Assembly (NCBI GenBank): GCA_028753945.1
Contig: JAPNXP010000007.1
Location: 2,728,001 to 2,792,000, forward strand
DNA: 64,000 nt
Direction of reading: 5' to 3'
From: Hexactinellida sp. DTS-2022
Lineage: Eukaryota > Porifera > Hexactinellida
Shown piece by piece: positions 47,997 to 59,502 of the stretch. Numbering within the stretch: the first letter of the stretch is position 1; each line of letters starts with the position of its first letter. The position numbers and the translations under genes were made by a program. Below the pieces are notes generated by a model. It had not been told where the DNA came from, searched no databases, and saw only the letters and a list, made by a program, of their open reading frames with translations.

Positions 47997-48090
47997 CCTC
48001 CAGATAACAATCAAGTCCTCCAGATAACAAGCCACTCCTCAGATAACAAGGCAGTCCTCCAGACATTAAGCCAGTACTCCAGATGAAATC
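47997..48090. repeat. ~20-bp tandem repeat in P copy D
   Basis: Four to five units of TCCTCCAGATAACAAGCCA near the 3' end of the element. Confidence 0.85.
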
Positions 48091-48166
48091 TTACAATATT
48101 CCCTATAAAGACAATACAAAGCAAGAAATACTAAATGAACAGACGAATATCAAAATTATAGCAATA

Positions 48167-51043
48167 TTACTTACTAAATTTTTTAAGTTTTCGTTTGTCC
48201 ATACCCTTAGAAATAACCATTGAGTTATAATTTTTAACTATATTTGCTAGAAAACAGTTAACAACTACAAATACAAGTTTCTTAAGGATGTGGCAGCCAT
48301 CAATTGAACAGAACAAACAGCTATTATTCCAGAAATCACAGATATCACAATCCAAAACAGAATTAGTTGAGAGCTCGACAATAATTTTCCTAGATGGTCC
48401 CTCCAATAACTTCGCCATCACTTCATTATTATTCTTTATGGTAATAAAAATCTTCCAAACGATAACAATAGATTCTAATACGATCTCAGAAGGGTATTTC
48501 AAGGCCCCGCGATCAGAGAGGTCTAAAAGCTTAAATTGAGATATAGATAGATCGTCTATAAGATCATTATCAATAATTAAGAAATCTCGGCATATATGAC
48601 ATGACTTGCTACGCTTCAAGTATTGGTGTGTTGAATAGCCCGAGATAAATGCTAAGGACTGGAGGACCTGGATACTGCACTCAATGATAGATAGGTCTGA
48701 TATTGCATTCAAAAATGGCTCTAAATCAATCTCGCATTCCGATTCTACGCTGTCCACAGAAGAGAATGATTTTATGAACTCTTGTAAAGAAGATGTGCTA
48801 GATACAGTCTGACTGGAAAACAAGTTTAAGATGCTGGAAACTTTAAGACGTCGCACCGATTCCAAGATCTGAAGATAAGAAACATGATATTTGGAACCTG
48901 ACATCATACGATATAAACCGAAATGGTGTTCCAATGGATCTGTCTGCAGGAATGATGTTAAGAGAAATGAATAGCCGCAGTTTTCAGTTAAGAAGTTTGT
49001 AATTTGAGGTAATACTAGACAAGCATGTCTCAAGCTTGTAAATGTCTGCTTGCTCAATTTTCCTCCTTTCTCAGGCAATGACTGCCAGGCATCTAACCAG
49101 TAAACAATGCGCGTTAGGAAAATAAAGCGGTCATCATTAGAAATCAAAGGACGAGATAAAGAATCATTTAAACGAATATGTTTATATGGCATATTAACAT
49201 TAAAGATTTCCAAAGAAATAATAGAATCTGAACAAATTCGGAGGTATGGGATTTGAATGCTGGGCTGCGTTGTTCATTTTGAATAGCCAGAGCTGCAATA
49301 GTGGATTCATGAACTACCTTTAAAACAAGTTTAACATTTTGACGTTAGAGGCTAGATGGATAACAAGACTTTAAAGTCAAACTTGGAGCGAGTTTTGCCA
49401 CGCTATCCCTCTCTGAATTATATAGCATTCGAATATCACGATAAGAAGCATGACAAATTTTCAAAGGATTGGTGGATCGATCAATGGAGATGCAATCTAA
49501 ATCAGGATAAGAAAAGAGTTTACCATCAGATTGCTGATTCAGCCAATTATTGCGAATAGTTTTTTAAATATGCAAGAAGTCAAAAGTAAGAAACAGGCTC
49601 CTGTCTATACCACAAGGATGTGGTACTCGCGTTTCCAGTTTACCAGTAGGGGAAAACAATTTAAAGAGTTTTACATTAAGAGGATAATTGTCAGTAGAAA
49701 TAATTTGGACAAATAGGCCACAATCCTCAACATCACAAATACAAGATTTAATCGTGTCAAACAACTTCTCAGCTGAGACAGAAGCACATGGAAGTAAACG
49801 GACAACACACGACCATTTCTTATACAAACTGGACACCATAATAGCAAAAACAGTTTTCGTAGGATCATCGGCATCAAGATTGGAACCAAGTATCTTACCT
49901 CCTTTGTAAGAAATGTCGAACTTCACATGTATTTCATCCATTGAATGATTACATGCTTTTGCTGTGGAGAAAATTATTGCGTAGATTGTCTAAGAAATGT
50001 GAAGAAATCACTATCAAGTCCAAAAGAAGAATACTATTTTTCTAAAGTATTGAAGTGAGGAAGAGATAGGCAAGACATACTCTGGAGATATTTATAACAA
50101 GAAGGTGAAATTAGATGTGTTTTGAGGGATAACACCTATGTTAATATATTATACCGTCGCCTGTTTTTCGGAATTAGACTGTTTTGAAGTTGGCAATGAA
50201 TAAATTGAAGTTTTGAAATTTCCGGAGAATTGTGGAACTCTTCATCTGACTTTTTATCACTGATATTATCGATAACTTGTTGTATATGAATTCCAGCAGA
50301 TGCAATATGAGAATCATTAGAAGTACAGGCAAGAGACGTTTCAGAACTATCAGAGATAACTGCAAATTCATCTAATAAAGTTTCAAGATGACGTGTGTCG
50401 CTCACAAAAATTCGTGAAAGCGAGAAAATTTGGCCATTACGATATGCTCTTACGGATAAATCAATTTCTACTGTCAAATATATATTAACTAGAATTTTGT
50501 TATTATCTAAACGAGGGCGCATAAAAATCAAAGAATTCGGATTGGGATACCAATATGATAAGATATTAGAAATACAAATAATTGGTAACTTATCTTGCAA
50601 ATCCTGGAAACTGTTCAATATAAACCTCTCATTCTCATCAATATTCGATTTCAGGCTAAGATGTAATGCTTGTGAGAAGAGTTCTTCTTCTTTAGATTCA
50701 ATAGAAAGACTACTACGTTTGTTGGTAGTTTGTGTAGAATAATAATTCGGGCATCCGGGTAGAATGGATGGTACAGCTCCTTCTTGAAGCTTTAGGTACT
50801 TTCGTGGCATCTCTCGATATGTCCCATCGCCATTCGGTACTTGTAGGTGCGTTCAATTTCTTCTTCCTTAAAATGCAAGGAACAAACGTGCACAGTCTTG
50901 AGTTCATGAATATCATCTCTGTGGAGTGCTCGAATCCAAGCGTGTCGAAGTTCGTCTGGTTTGTGTGGCATCTTGAACACTGGGATTCGCACGTCATCAT
51001 CATAATTGCTTCTACATCCGGGAGCTGGACAGCGGTTGGGCAT
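48167..51043 (-). pseudogene. P-element transposase with THAP domain (copy D)
   Basis: ATG at 51043 starts MPNRCPAPGCRSNY...HVCSLHFKEEE, a complete C2CH THAP. A one-base shift precedes VPNGDGTYREMPRK, which then stays open to about 50136. Further blocks: MDEIHVKFDISYKGGK and ISTDNYPLN (49941-49564), and after a decayed gap, 49213-48167 with NMPYKHIRLNDS, QTDPLEHHFGLYRMMSG, DLSDRGALKYPSE and a C-terminal KKLVF...NCFLANIV. A poorly preserved region lies at 49945-50135. Closest to copy B in sequence and in the position of the THAP-end frameshift. Not functional. Confidence 0.86.
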
Positions 51044-51839
51044 TGTAATCGTGAGGAAATAATACGTATACTGCTTGAATGTAATGCTAAATCTGAAATG
51101 AATTGGATAAATGACAAAGTTTAAATGTATAGTGTTTAAATATATATAGTATATACTATAATTAACATTTATGGGTTGACTAAAATTCCAATATTTCAAA
51201 TTTCAAAAAGTAGATTAAAGTAGTATTTTTGTCTCTTCACTATCTAGAATACGTTATTAGACCCTATATTAACCTATTAAAACCATATATCGATATATTT
51301 TGTAACAAAATAGTTAGGTCGACTCCGACATCCCTGGTCCAAAATCCACAAGTTACTGTGAGGCTTATGTATAGTAGGCTATGCTAATACATAAAATTAT
51401 AGTATTGTAAAATTCAATTTGATTATAGAAATATAATATGCTGAACTCACATAATCAGTAATCTGTGTATACATCACTGGCCAGTAATATCGCTTTCGAA
51501 TAGAAAGGATAGAGCAATTTATTCCATGATGGGCCAAACGATCATGGAACCTTTCCATAATATCCTGAAAATCAGCCCGACATGCAACTTCGATGTCTTT
51601 CTCCTCACAATTCATCACGACTTTCTAATTTATAGTTAATTTAATTATAAAGAATTATACAATAAATTATACAAATGTAATATAATTAATCACCTAGTAA
51701 AGTTTGTCAGATTCTGAAATGAAATATTTCGACACTTTCTCCTTGAAATTCCATTTAGCTTGGCAGGAAAATTCCACTGGGAAATCGCCCTTCCTTAGGA
51801 AATTTACGATTCGTTGGTATTCAGTTTGATCCATACAAA

Positions 51840-52494
51840 TATATACCACAGTTTTCAATATTTATACACTTCCATAATAATCATTAGTAAATGTCCTAAA
51901 ATTCTACGCACAGTGGAGAAAAATTCGAAATTTTGACACGACTTGTTTTGGGTATTTTTAGCTTCATAAAATTCTGCATAGTTGTAAACCTAGAAAAATG
52001 CATTGGTTTTGAAAATTGAGTGTGGTTACATTCCGATAACACTCGACTGAAGTCATGACTATGAAATTGAGTTACAGTGTAAAATGACGTCTATCAAGAC
52101 ACCATTGACTATTCCAATCTCCAGGTTACTTTCTATAAATAGTGAATGCAAAGTGTAAACATATTTAGAATGCATTTTTCTCCTTTATTCGATATTAATA
52201 AATTCTTGCAGATTTATTTGCTTATTAAACCTATTATGAGCTGTACAAATTTTCCAATCAGTTGTATTAATTTAACTAATTTTCTGGTAATCTGAGAGCA
52301 AAATCTCAAATTGAAGTGAATTGAGAAGCGTAATACCAACATAAATTATTAGTTATATATCTATTCTAGTAATTAAAAATATATTTATACCCGCAGGTTC
52401 CCGCAAACAATCTTAAAAATAGGCTAAGAGTAAGCCCAATCGGCTAAAATTTCACTTATATTTGGCAAAATTAAATTTTATGGTTTGTTTATAA
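51840..52494. other. no gene seen
   Basis: Upstream flank of G1; no terminal inverted repeat comparable to that of G2 was recognised. Confidence 0.4.
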
Positions 52495-52752
52495 ATGCTA
52501 CATTATGAATATAAATTACAAGACTCATTGGACAATGACAAAGTGTACACCTTTTTGAAAGAGAATTATTCTGAAAACCTTAGTTCCTTGACTCGTAAGT
52601 TCATGGCACAATGTTCTATTCAAGACGAGCGTCTCCTCTGGCAGAGTAATTATGTTTCATTCTTACAGAGGAAGAACATAGAACTTAAACATAAACAAAA
52701 AATATCTCATCTAACGAATGACGAGCTATTCTTGAGGTTAATTAGAGAATAA
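52495..52752 (+). CDS. hypothetical 85-residue protein
   Basis: A clean ATG-to-TAA frame with balanced, charged composition (LQDSLDNDKVYTFLKENY, RKFMAQCSIQDERLLW, NIELKHKQKISHLTNDELF). It looks predicted-helical rather than low-complexity, unlike the chance frames around it. I do not recognise a family. It could be an isolated exon of an unknown transposon or a small gene within a huntingtin intron. No promoter or poly(A) evidence is claimed. Confidence 0.3.
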   Translation: MLHYEYKLQDSLDNDKVYTFLKENYSENLSSLTRKFMAQCSIQDERLLWQSNYVSFLQRKNIELKHKQKISHLTNDELFLRLIRE

Positions 52753-53918
52753 TTAGTGTAATATCTTTATAGTTGCATATAAATACTATATTATGTATAT
52801 CTCTATAACTTGGCAGCATTAAAAATTAACACAACCAAATTTTAGAAATTAATATTAATAATATATAAAGTGATTACGTCATAACTCGAAAATTGAAGTC
52901 ATACACTGTTTTTTAGGTAATCATTGGATTTCTCGTGGTTGATTTACTATTCAACAATAATAGGTTTAGAATGGCTAAAAAAGGTTTAGAATGGCTTTTG
53001 TAGCGATTTCTCCTGATTTGCCATTTTAGACCACTGTGCTACGCCAGTAAAGCATCCATGGTACACTAATTCAATGTCTGAAAATTATATGCGTCTGAAA
53101 ATTCCATGCAACAGACCTAATAGCTCGGGGACCCAGCGATAACTTATTAGTGTAAAAATATGGTCGATATATTAGGGATCCCTTTTATATATATACGAAA
53201 CAATCCATAAATATTTTTATTGCAACTTTTAAATAGTGTGTGGTGGGTTAAATAGTACTATAATTAAGAGTAAATATGATGGAGATATTTTATCAAGATT
53301 GTGAGGCTGCCATAATCATTTTAAACATCAATAAATAATTTGATGCAACATCTATATGAATGTTATCTTACAAATAAGAAGCTCGTGAGAATATCATTGG
53401 TAAACATACGAAATTATTTGTATGTAAACGAATATCCGTGAAAAGAATATTCTGGATACAAAAATTCTGGATACGAAAATTCCAAGAGACCAAATTTCCG
53501 AGACCAAATTTCCGGATACGAAATTTCCGTCTACCGTACAAAACATAGTCCACAATCTACCAATTGCGTAGAATAACAAGTATGCAATTTGTGTGCTCAA
53601 TCTAGTGAAAAGCTAATCTGATCACTAAAGCAACATTATGAGTCAAGAGTACGCTAAATTTTAACAAACATTCCTTAGAAAATACATCATTTTCTATTAC
53701 CTTATAGTCAGATAATTAAACAGCTTACAACGAATATGATTCATTTATACAATGATAAAATAGTGACATGAAAACAAAATTTCAAATAGATCGATCAATT
53801 AGATTCCACTATAAGAAGCCATGCGACATAGAACAATGAGGGAACTTGAATACAATGTGAATTACAATAGTACACAGTGATTTAAATGTAAATACAGACA
53901 AATTATTAGAAAATAGTT
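52753..53918. other. no gene; short GGATACGAAAATTCC repeats at 53440-53530
   Basis: Several degenerate 13-17-bp units of GGATACGAAATTTCCG occur. Otherwise no element or exon was recognised. Confidence 0.45.
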
Positions 53919-54300
53919 CTGTTGCATGGGAAATGGACCCCCTAATAAGTGACCATGGATATGTTTAGGGGGATCCATTTCCCACTGGGGTCCATTTCCC
54001 AAACGTATGCGTGGGATTTGGACCCCCTTGATATGAAAATACATTAGTCATTACGTGTTATGAAAATGTATTAGTCATATCCTGTTATGAAATACAATTA
54101 TCACCTGTTATTTAAGAACGGACACATTCTAATTGAGCACAAAATTTTGGTTTGTCTTCCTTAGTTGAGTTGAATTGTGAATTTTCTGCCTAATTGTTAC
54201 TGCATATTTACCAATTTGGATTGCCGTTTTTTGAGTATACTTATTAGCTCATTCAAGGTTCCTTTGATGGAATCAACTTCATATCAAGAACTAGTTGATT
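53919..54300. repeat. left TIR arm, includes copied start codon
   Basis: Inverted copy of 58312-58708. It carries ATG at 54267 followed by ESTSYQELVD and then a stop, duplicating the first 11 codons of G2. So the arm probably includes the promoter and start of the gene. Confidence 0.88.
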
Positions 54301-55975
54301 GAGAACTAGTCTACATTAAATATGTACAAATAACTAGCATAAAGTATAAAAAATACTATAGCTTTCGTGTGAATATTGTTTATTAGAAGCCTGTTCTACA
54401 TGCATGAAGGTAAATTAACTGAGATAAATAGGAAATGTGGAAATAATTACAACGAGCCAGCTGCGCTGGCTCTTGCTACGCAGCGCGCAGTTGCGAACAT
54501 TTTGTGTATTTAGCGATTTTGTGGAATTGTAGGGCACTTATTAGTTTGAAGTTTGAACAAGAGCTTAACTTCTGGATTCTGTGAAATTCCTATGAATCAA
54601 TATTTTCTCCTAATTTGATTCGGTAAAGACTGAGTAAAGAAAAAATATTATCAAAATTGAAAATGTATTAAAGTGTAGTATGTCATTGGATTCTCCATGC
54701 TAAACGGGAAATAAGTTTTCAAACGTAGAACTGGAGGTAGATAAATCGTTTTCTGGTTCAACGTTAGAACTTGAAATTACTTCCAAACTGGTTGCTGTAT
54801 CCTCAATAACCGAGTCTACGTCATTACCTGAGCACTTGCTATATATTCAAGGATAACTGGAAGAAGGACAGTTAAGGATAGTCTCTTCTGTGGGTATAAC
54901 TGATGTCAATCTTTGTGCTAACAAGATATTCGTCGTACCACTGGGGCACTAAGCAAGCAGCCCTTTCTTTGAAAGTAAATCGAACAGAGTTTTGGGATGG
55001 TATGCTATGAGGTCACCATACGGCAGATACATTGATTTCTCATCGATAAAATTATGTATAAGTTTGGGCTTAATATCATTAATCATCTCGAAGTTTCAAT
55101 TTGTTAGGAGTTAGAATTTTACCTGTGTAATTTGTTGCAAATACTTCTTGGTGAGGTGAAATGGGACCTTTTTGAACTTTTTCCCTTTATGAGCAGCTAC
55201 TACATAATATCACTTTGTGACCTTCTCCACTTCATACGGTCCGAGATATTTGGGCTGTGTCTTGGTTCCGGGAAGTTTCTTATCTTTTTTAATATTAAGG
55301 ATGAGTATATGGTCAGACTCATCAATGCTAGTTCAGATTAAGTTTACATGGTAAAACAGAAAAAATTAACCATGTGTACCTGCTACGGTGAATTTTAGCA
55401 TCAAATATATCTTTTTGCCTTGCTTGCTCTTGTACGATATTCATCCGAGCTACTTGACGTTCAGCATCACGACTGGAATCCATATCTTTCATTCATACGT
55501 CTCGATCAACAGGAATGTCATAAGAATTTTCATCTGTATTGGGTTCAATCAGGGGATCATCTTCAGAATATTCTTCTCAGACCTGGATATCACTTGCACG
55601 AAACAGGTATACTGGATTACAATCCCGACCAAACATTAATTTGAATGGAGTGGTTTTAGTTGCTTTCTTTAGGTGAGTATTAGCAGCCAAACATGCTTCA
55701 TGTATTCTATCTGGCCACTCAACGTTGTATAGATTCAAGCGAAACTACTCTATATTTCTGTAAAATGTATAATAATTTCTAATCGAATTCATAATAGCGT
55801 AGCGCGAGTAGTATTATAACTAAATTCAATTACCTCTTCAAGATCATATTATGGGCTTCTACCAGACAGTTACTTTGTGGATTATACGGTGCTGTAGATC
55901 GATTGAAAAGCTTAAAGATTGTGATATGGTTTAAATTCCAATAATATCAAATATAAGGTATACATCAGTGTTTCT

Positions 55976-56935
55976 CAACGTGGGCGATACGAGAGACGAA
56001 GGGGGCGATAAAACGGTTAGGGGCGATTGAGGGGCGACAAGACTGTAAGGGGGCGGTAGGGGGGCGATTTGATTCACTTTAGCTACAAATCTAGAAATTT
56101 GCATGTTCATCATTTCCGCTATTCTTGACCAAATTCAATCTCGATCTGAAAAATCTTGCACGCGGCACAATCAAGGGCCTCGATACTGGGGGCTCCTCGA
56201 ACCCCCGAAATTCATACATTCGTGCGAGAGTCTCATTTCTCTCCCCAAATATTTTGTGCACCTCATGTATTTATTTCCCCTGAAATCAATGATAAATTGT
56301 TGTCTTAAAATTATTTAGTTATATTCAATGTTATTTGATTTCTTCTTCTTTCCTAAAGTTTTTCTCGCTCGCTGCGCTCGCTCGTTTGTAAAATCCAGAT
56401 ATTCTTAGATTAAGAGGAAATCAATCAGTAAATTATACAACTAAAAATACATGTGCTTCGCCCCCCGACCCAATCTGCTTTTTAAATCTACCTCCCTGGA
56501 CAGCATGCCCAACTTTCACACTAAAGATGGTTGTTAAATGTAAATATACCGATAATACCGTATTTTCCCCGAATAAGCGCCTCAGTGCTTATTGATTTCA
56601 TGCTCAAAATTTGCACTTATTTTTTCATGAAATTTCCAGAAAATAATTTTAAGGTGCATTATAATGGTACCCAGCGAGATTAAACATCCTATAATTGCCT
56701 AAATCACAACAATTCCATAGCAGTTATCATTTATTGGGAATAAATTTTAACATACAGATACCATTTTTATAGAGCCGGCGCTTTTTTAAGCCCAGGCGAT
56801 TTTTCGGAGAAATACGGTTTATAGAATATCTGTCTTAGTTACTTGGTTCTGTTTATGTTAAAATTGAAGGGGGGCGATAAGCACTGGCACTATCCGCTAA
56901 GGGGGCGATCGACTGAAAAAGGTTGAGAAACACTG
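55976..56935. mobile_element. hAT element with CAGTGTTTCTCAAC termini
   Basis: TIRs CAGTGTTTCTCAACGTGG and, inverted, CAGTGTTTCTCAACCTTT. Perfect 8-bp target duplication GTATACAT (55968-55975 and 56936-56943). The subterminal GGGGGCGAT words recur on both sides. Length 960 bp with no transposase. It inserted into the catalytic-core region of G2. Confidence 0.95.
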
Positions 56936-57703
56936 GTATACATGAAATCTTCATTTCCATCATCTAGTAAATCGGGAGATGTTTACGTATATAATATAGT
57001 TTAACAAACACAGTAAATTCCTTGTTAATACATCACTCTAACTTTACTCCGAAATTCTGGACCCTGGTCTTGCTGGATTATCTATGGAGTACCAAATGAT
57101 AAATAAATTTGATGTAGGTGATCAATTACTTCATGAGTCCGCTTTGATCTCAGTAGTCTGGCTATTAATATTTAGACAGATAGCAGATCACAACTAAAAC
57201 GTGCAAGTAACCTCTTTACTTTTTGATAGATCGCAAACTAAGTATATTCCAATGTGCTGCCATGGTCTCTCTAGTGGTGGGATGGATTGGGTAGACGGTC
57301 TTGTTGGGATTTGATGTTCCCGTCTTTTGGAAAATATCACAACTTCTTACCTAGAACAAAATAATGAATAATTATAAAAAATGCGATTTACATTATCGGT
57401 TATACAAATTATACTTACATAATTATCAACTTCCTTTGCCATTCCTGTTCAATAGAATTCTCTACGAATGTTGGTTAATGTTGCATACATACCGGGATGT
57501 TCAGAGTCGTGGCACAATTTAAGATTATCTGAAACTTGGGATTTACTGGGCATTCTCGATAAACTTCCTCCCCATCATCTTGAAATGGAATATTCTATGA
57601 AAATTAATGTATATGTGAAGGAACATGGAGTGGGATAAATGACATCAAAATTAAGAATATTATTACAATTTTCACCGACTAGCAAGCGTCTACCTAGTTT
57701 GTT

Positions 57704-58150
57704 ATGGGTCCTAATTATCGGTCTAACAAATTTAGTTAAAAGTCTAACAAAATTAGTTATACCTCTTACAAAAGTTGTGAAATGTCTAATAGATTTTCCA
57801 CTACCAAAATTACTAGAAAGTTTATCAAAATCAATGAGGGGTCTAACAAAATTAGTGAAAAGTCTAACAAATTTAATGAAAAGTCTAACAAAATTAGTTA
57901 AAAGTCTAACAAAATTAATGGAAAGTCTAACAAATTAATGAAAATTCCAAATTACAGATACAGCTAACAGCTCTAATTTACCTAATCCTACAAATAATGA
58001 AAATTATTTCAGTGAATTTGTCAGACTTTTCAGTAATTTTGGTAATGGAAAATCTGTTAGACATATCACAAATTTTATTAGAGGTATAACGAATTTTGGT
58101 AGACTTTTAATCAAATTTGTTAGACCGATAATTAAAACCGGTTTAGGTTT
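57704..58150. repeat. fold-back with AAAGTCTAACAAATTTAGTT repeats in G2 intron
   Basis: ATTATCGGTCTAACAAATTT at 57715 and its inverse near 58130 form arms of about 130 bp (57704-57830 versus 58020-58146); between them are about eight 21-bp units (57840-57935). It lies in G2 intron 1, making that intron unusually long (about 600 bp). Confidence 0.85.
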
Positions 58151-58708
58151 TGTTATTACACGTGCTAGGATTGTGAATAATGACTACTAGTTACTCACTT
58201 GATAGAATGTGCTTTTTCCATGTATGCGAAATATCAACGCATTCTTGCGAAAATTTCGTTTGAAGTTCTTGTCAGTGATCGAATGGGCAGGGTATACCTT
58301 GTGTAACAAATAATCAACTAGTTCTTGATATGAAGTTGATTCCATCAAATCAGGAACCGTTAATGAGCAAATAAGTATACTCAAAAACGACAATCCAAAT
58401 TGGTAAATATCCAGTAACAATTATGCAGAAAATTCACAATTCAACTCAACTAAAGGAAGACGCAGCAAATTTTGTGCTCAATAGGAATGTATTTATTGAA
58501 AGTCAACAAATTCCGTTCTTAAATAACAGGTGATAATTGTATTTCATAACAGGATATGACTAATACATTTTCATAACAGGTTATGACTAATGTATTTTCA
58601 TGGGTCCAAATCCCACGCATACGTTTGGGAAATGGACCCCCTGAACATATGCATGGTCACTTATTAGGGTGGGGTCCATTTCCCACGGGGTCCATTTCAA
58701 TGCAACAG

Positions 58709-59502
58709 GTCAACTATATACAAATTTATCCAAACTTTAAAAGGTACAAACAACATTACAGAGATCAAATGATTAAATTGATAATAAGGATAATTAAACT
58801 AACTATAGCTTTGAAAAAGAATTTTTGTGTGTAATTGAAACAAGTGGCATAGAAAAAAAACTGCAAAATGGAAACAAAGGGAGATTTGCTTAAATTATTG
58901 TCGATAAAAGGCCAAATTTAAAGAATTAAGGAGAATTATAAAATAAATTTGTCCATTAGAGTAGATGTGCATATTATTAAACAGAAATATATATAAGACT
59001 AAGTATTTAAGGATTTAGCAAAATTGAAAAATCTCATTGACATGTACTGTGGATAAATTAAGCCATAAGAAAAGCAACACGAAATGGATAAGCTTAACTA
59101 TTGAAACATTTAATGGGATGAGAGAAAGAAAACTGCTGGAAAGAATGTAATTTTGGTTTTAGATTTAAATTGCACAAATACATGTATATTAGAAGTAGGT
59201 TCAAGGGGACATTACTGATTTATTAGTATTAAAGGTTACTGCAAACAGAGCTATGTGGCTGCAAATTTCGGCTGTTCCGGTTGTAATCTTGTGCAAAAAT
59301 GAAGGCTAATTTGGTGCCAAAGTAGTTGCTAGTGCAGCAGCAGTTCAAAATTAAAACTAGTGTAAATCAACCATAAAAATATTAATTTTCTAAAAGCTGT
59401 TTGCTGGAACATTTGTATACATTTGCAAACCACAAATCTCAGTGCCAAATAATAATAAAAAACATTGAAAACATATACAAGTCAATACACTAATGAAAAT
59501 AC
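58709..59502. other. no gene seen (huntingtin intron)
   Basis: Unannotated AT-rich sequence downstream of a huntingtin exon; I looked for the next exon and found none. Confidence 0.5.

Larger units (their letters stand above)
47673..51383 (-). mobile_element. P element copy D (CATAGCC-type TIR), in an intron of G1
   Basis: Both ends read CATAGCCTACTATACATAAG (one G-C deletion at the right end) and continue to TAACTTGTGGATTT and CAGGGATGTCGGAGTCGACC. Flanking heptamer CTAATAC is perfect (47666-47672 and 51384-51390). Length 3711 bp. On the G1 strand that heptamer is GTATTAG, the end of the intron, so both copies contain the acceptor AG. A 20-bp tandem repeat (47997-48090) lies in its 3' region. 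Confidence 0.92.
46257..51834 (-). pseudogene. integrase-domain gene G1 (H2C2, rve core, SH3-like), intron-bearing and P-interrupted
   Basis: Exons on the minus strand: about 51694-51834 (DQTEYQRIVNFLRKGDFP...), 51451-51624 (58 codons; H2C2 zinc-finger first half, HDRLAHHG...RKRYYWPVMYTQITDY), 47358-47665 (CAIC completing the zinc finger; PWKHIGMHLICDLP; IIQHDQGKEFTS with the second Asp), 47100-47275 (RTYHPMANGLVETHNKILK with the Glu), about 46643-47038, and 46257-46575 (KYLGPFTTSRI, SH3-like C-domain). Introns are 65-80 nt with GT..AG. Layout and short introns resemble Ginger/KRBA2-type integrases related to Gypsy. An in-frame TAG after CAICCE, a frameshift after LSKYG, a TAG beside the first donor and a frameshift in the fifth exon make it a pseudogene. 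P copy D fills the second intron. Confidence 0.8.
54690..58345 (-). pseudogene. integrase-domain gene G2 (Ginger/KRBA2-like), interrupted by hAT
   Basis: Exon 1 (58199-58345, 49 codons) gives MESTSYQELVDYLLHKVYP and ends at donor CAA|GTGAGT. The next region (57419-57592) reads CHDSEHPGMYATLTNIRREFY...EVDNYV, an H2C2 finger. The core follows (57050-57350): PWQHIGIYLVCDL, then IIQQDQGPEF. After the hAT insertion, STAPYNPQSNCLVEAHNMILK (about 55920-55834) carries the Glu. Then WPDRIHEACLAANTHLKKATKTTPFKLMF (about 55740-55640) and PKYLGPYEVEKVTK (about 55260) are the distal and SH3-like parts. A C-tail ending SSSTFENLFPV at about 54700 closes it. Stops and frameshifts interrupt most exons. It would act in the nucleus as a transposase. 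Confidence 0.78.
53919..58708 (-). mobile_element. Ginger-like integrase DNA transposon with ~390-bp TIRs
   Basis: Left arm 53919-54300 and right arm 58312-58708 are inverted copies, beginning CTGTTGCAT and containing GGAAATGGACCCC, CACTTATTAGG and CATACGTTTGGG. The arms enclose integrase gene G2. The outer flanks (TAGTT left, GTCAA right) show no clear short target duplication. Integrase-encoding, long-TIR cut-and-paste elements are known as Ginger; assignment to that group is inference. Confidence 0.65.

Noticed and set aside
48288..48539. Plus-strand frames antisense to P transposases (also 25486, 26303, 28805, 49688, 50395, 50768, 62837)
   Set aside because: Shadows of the transposase coding strands.
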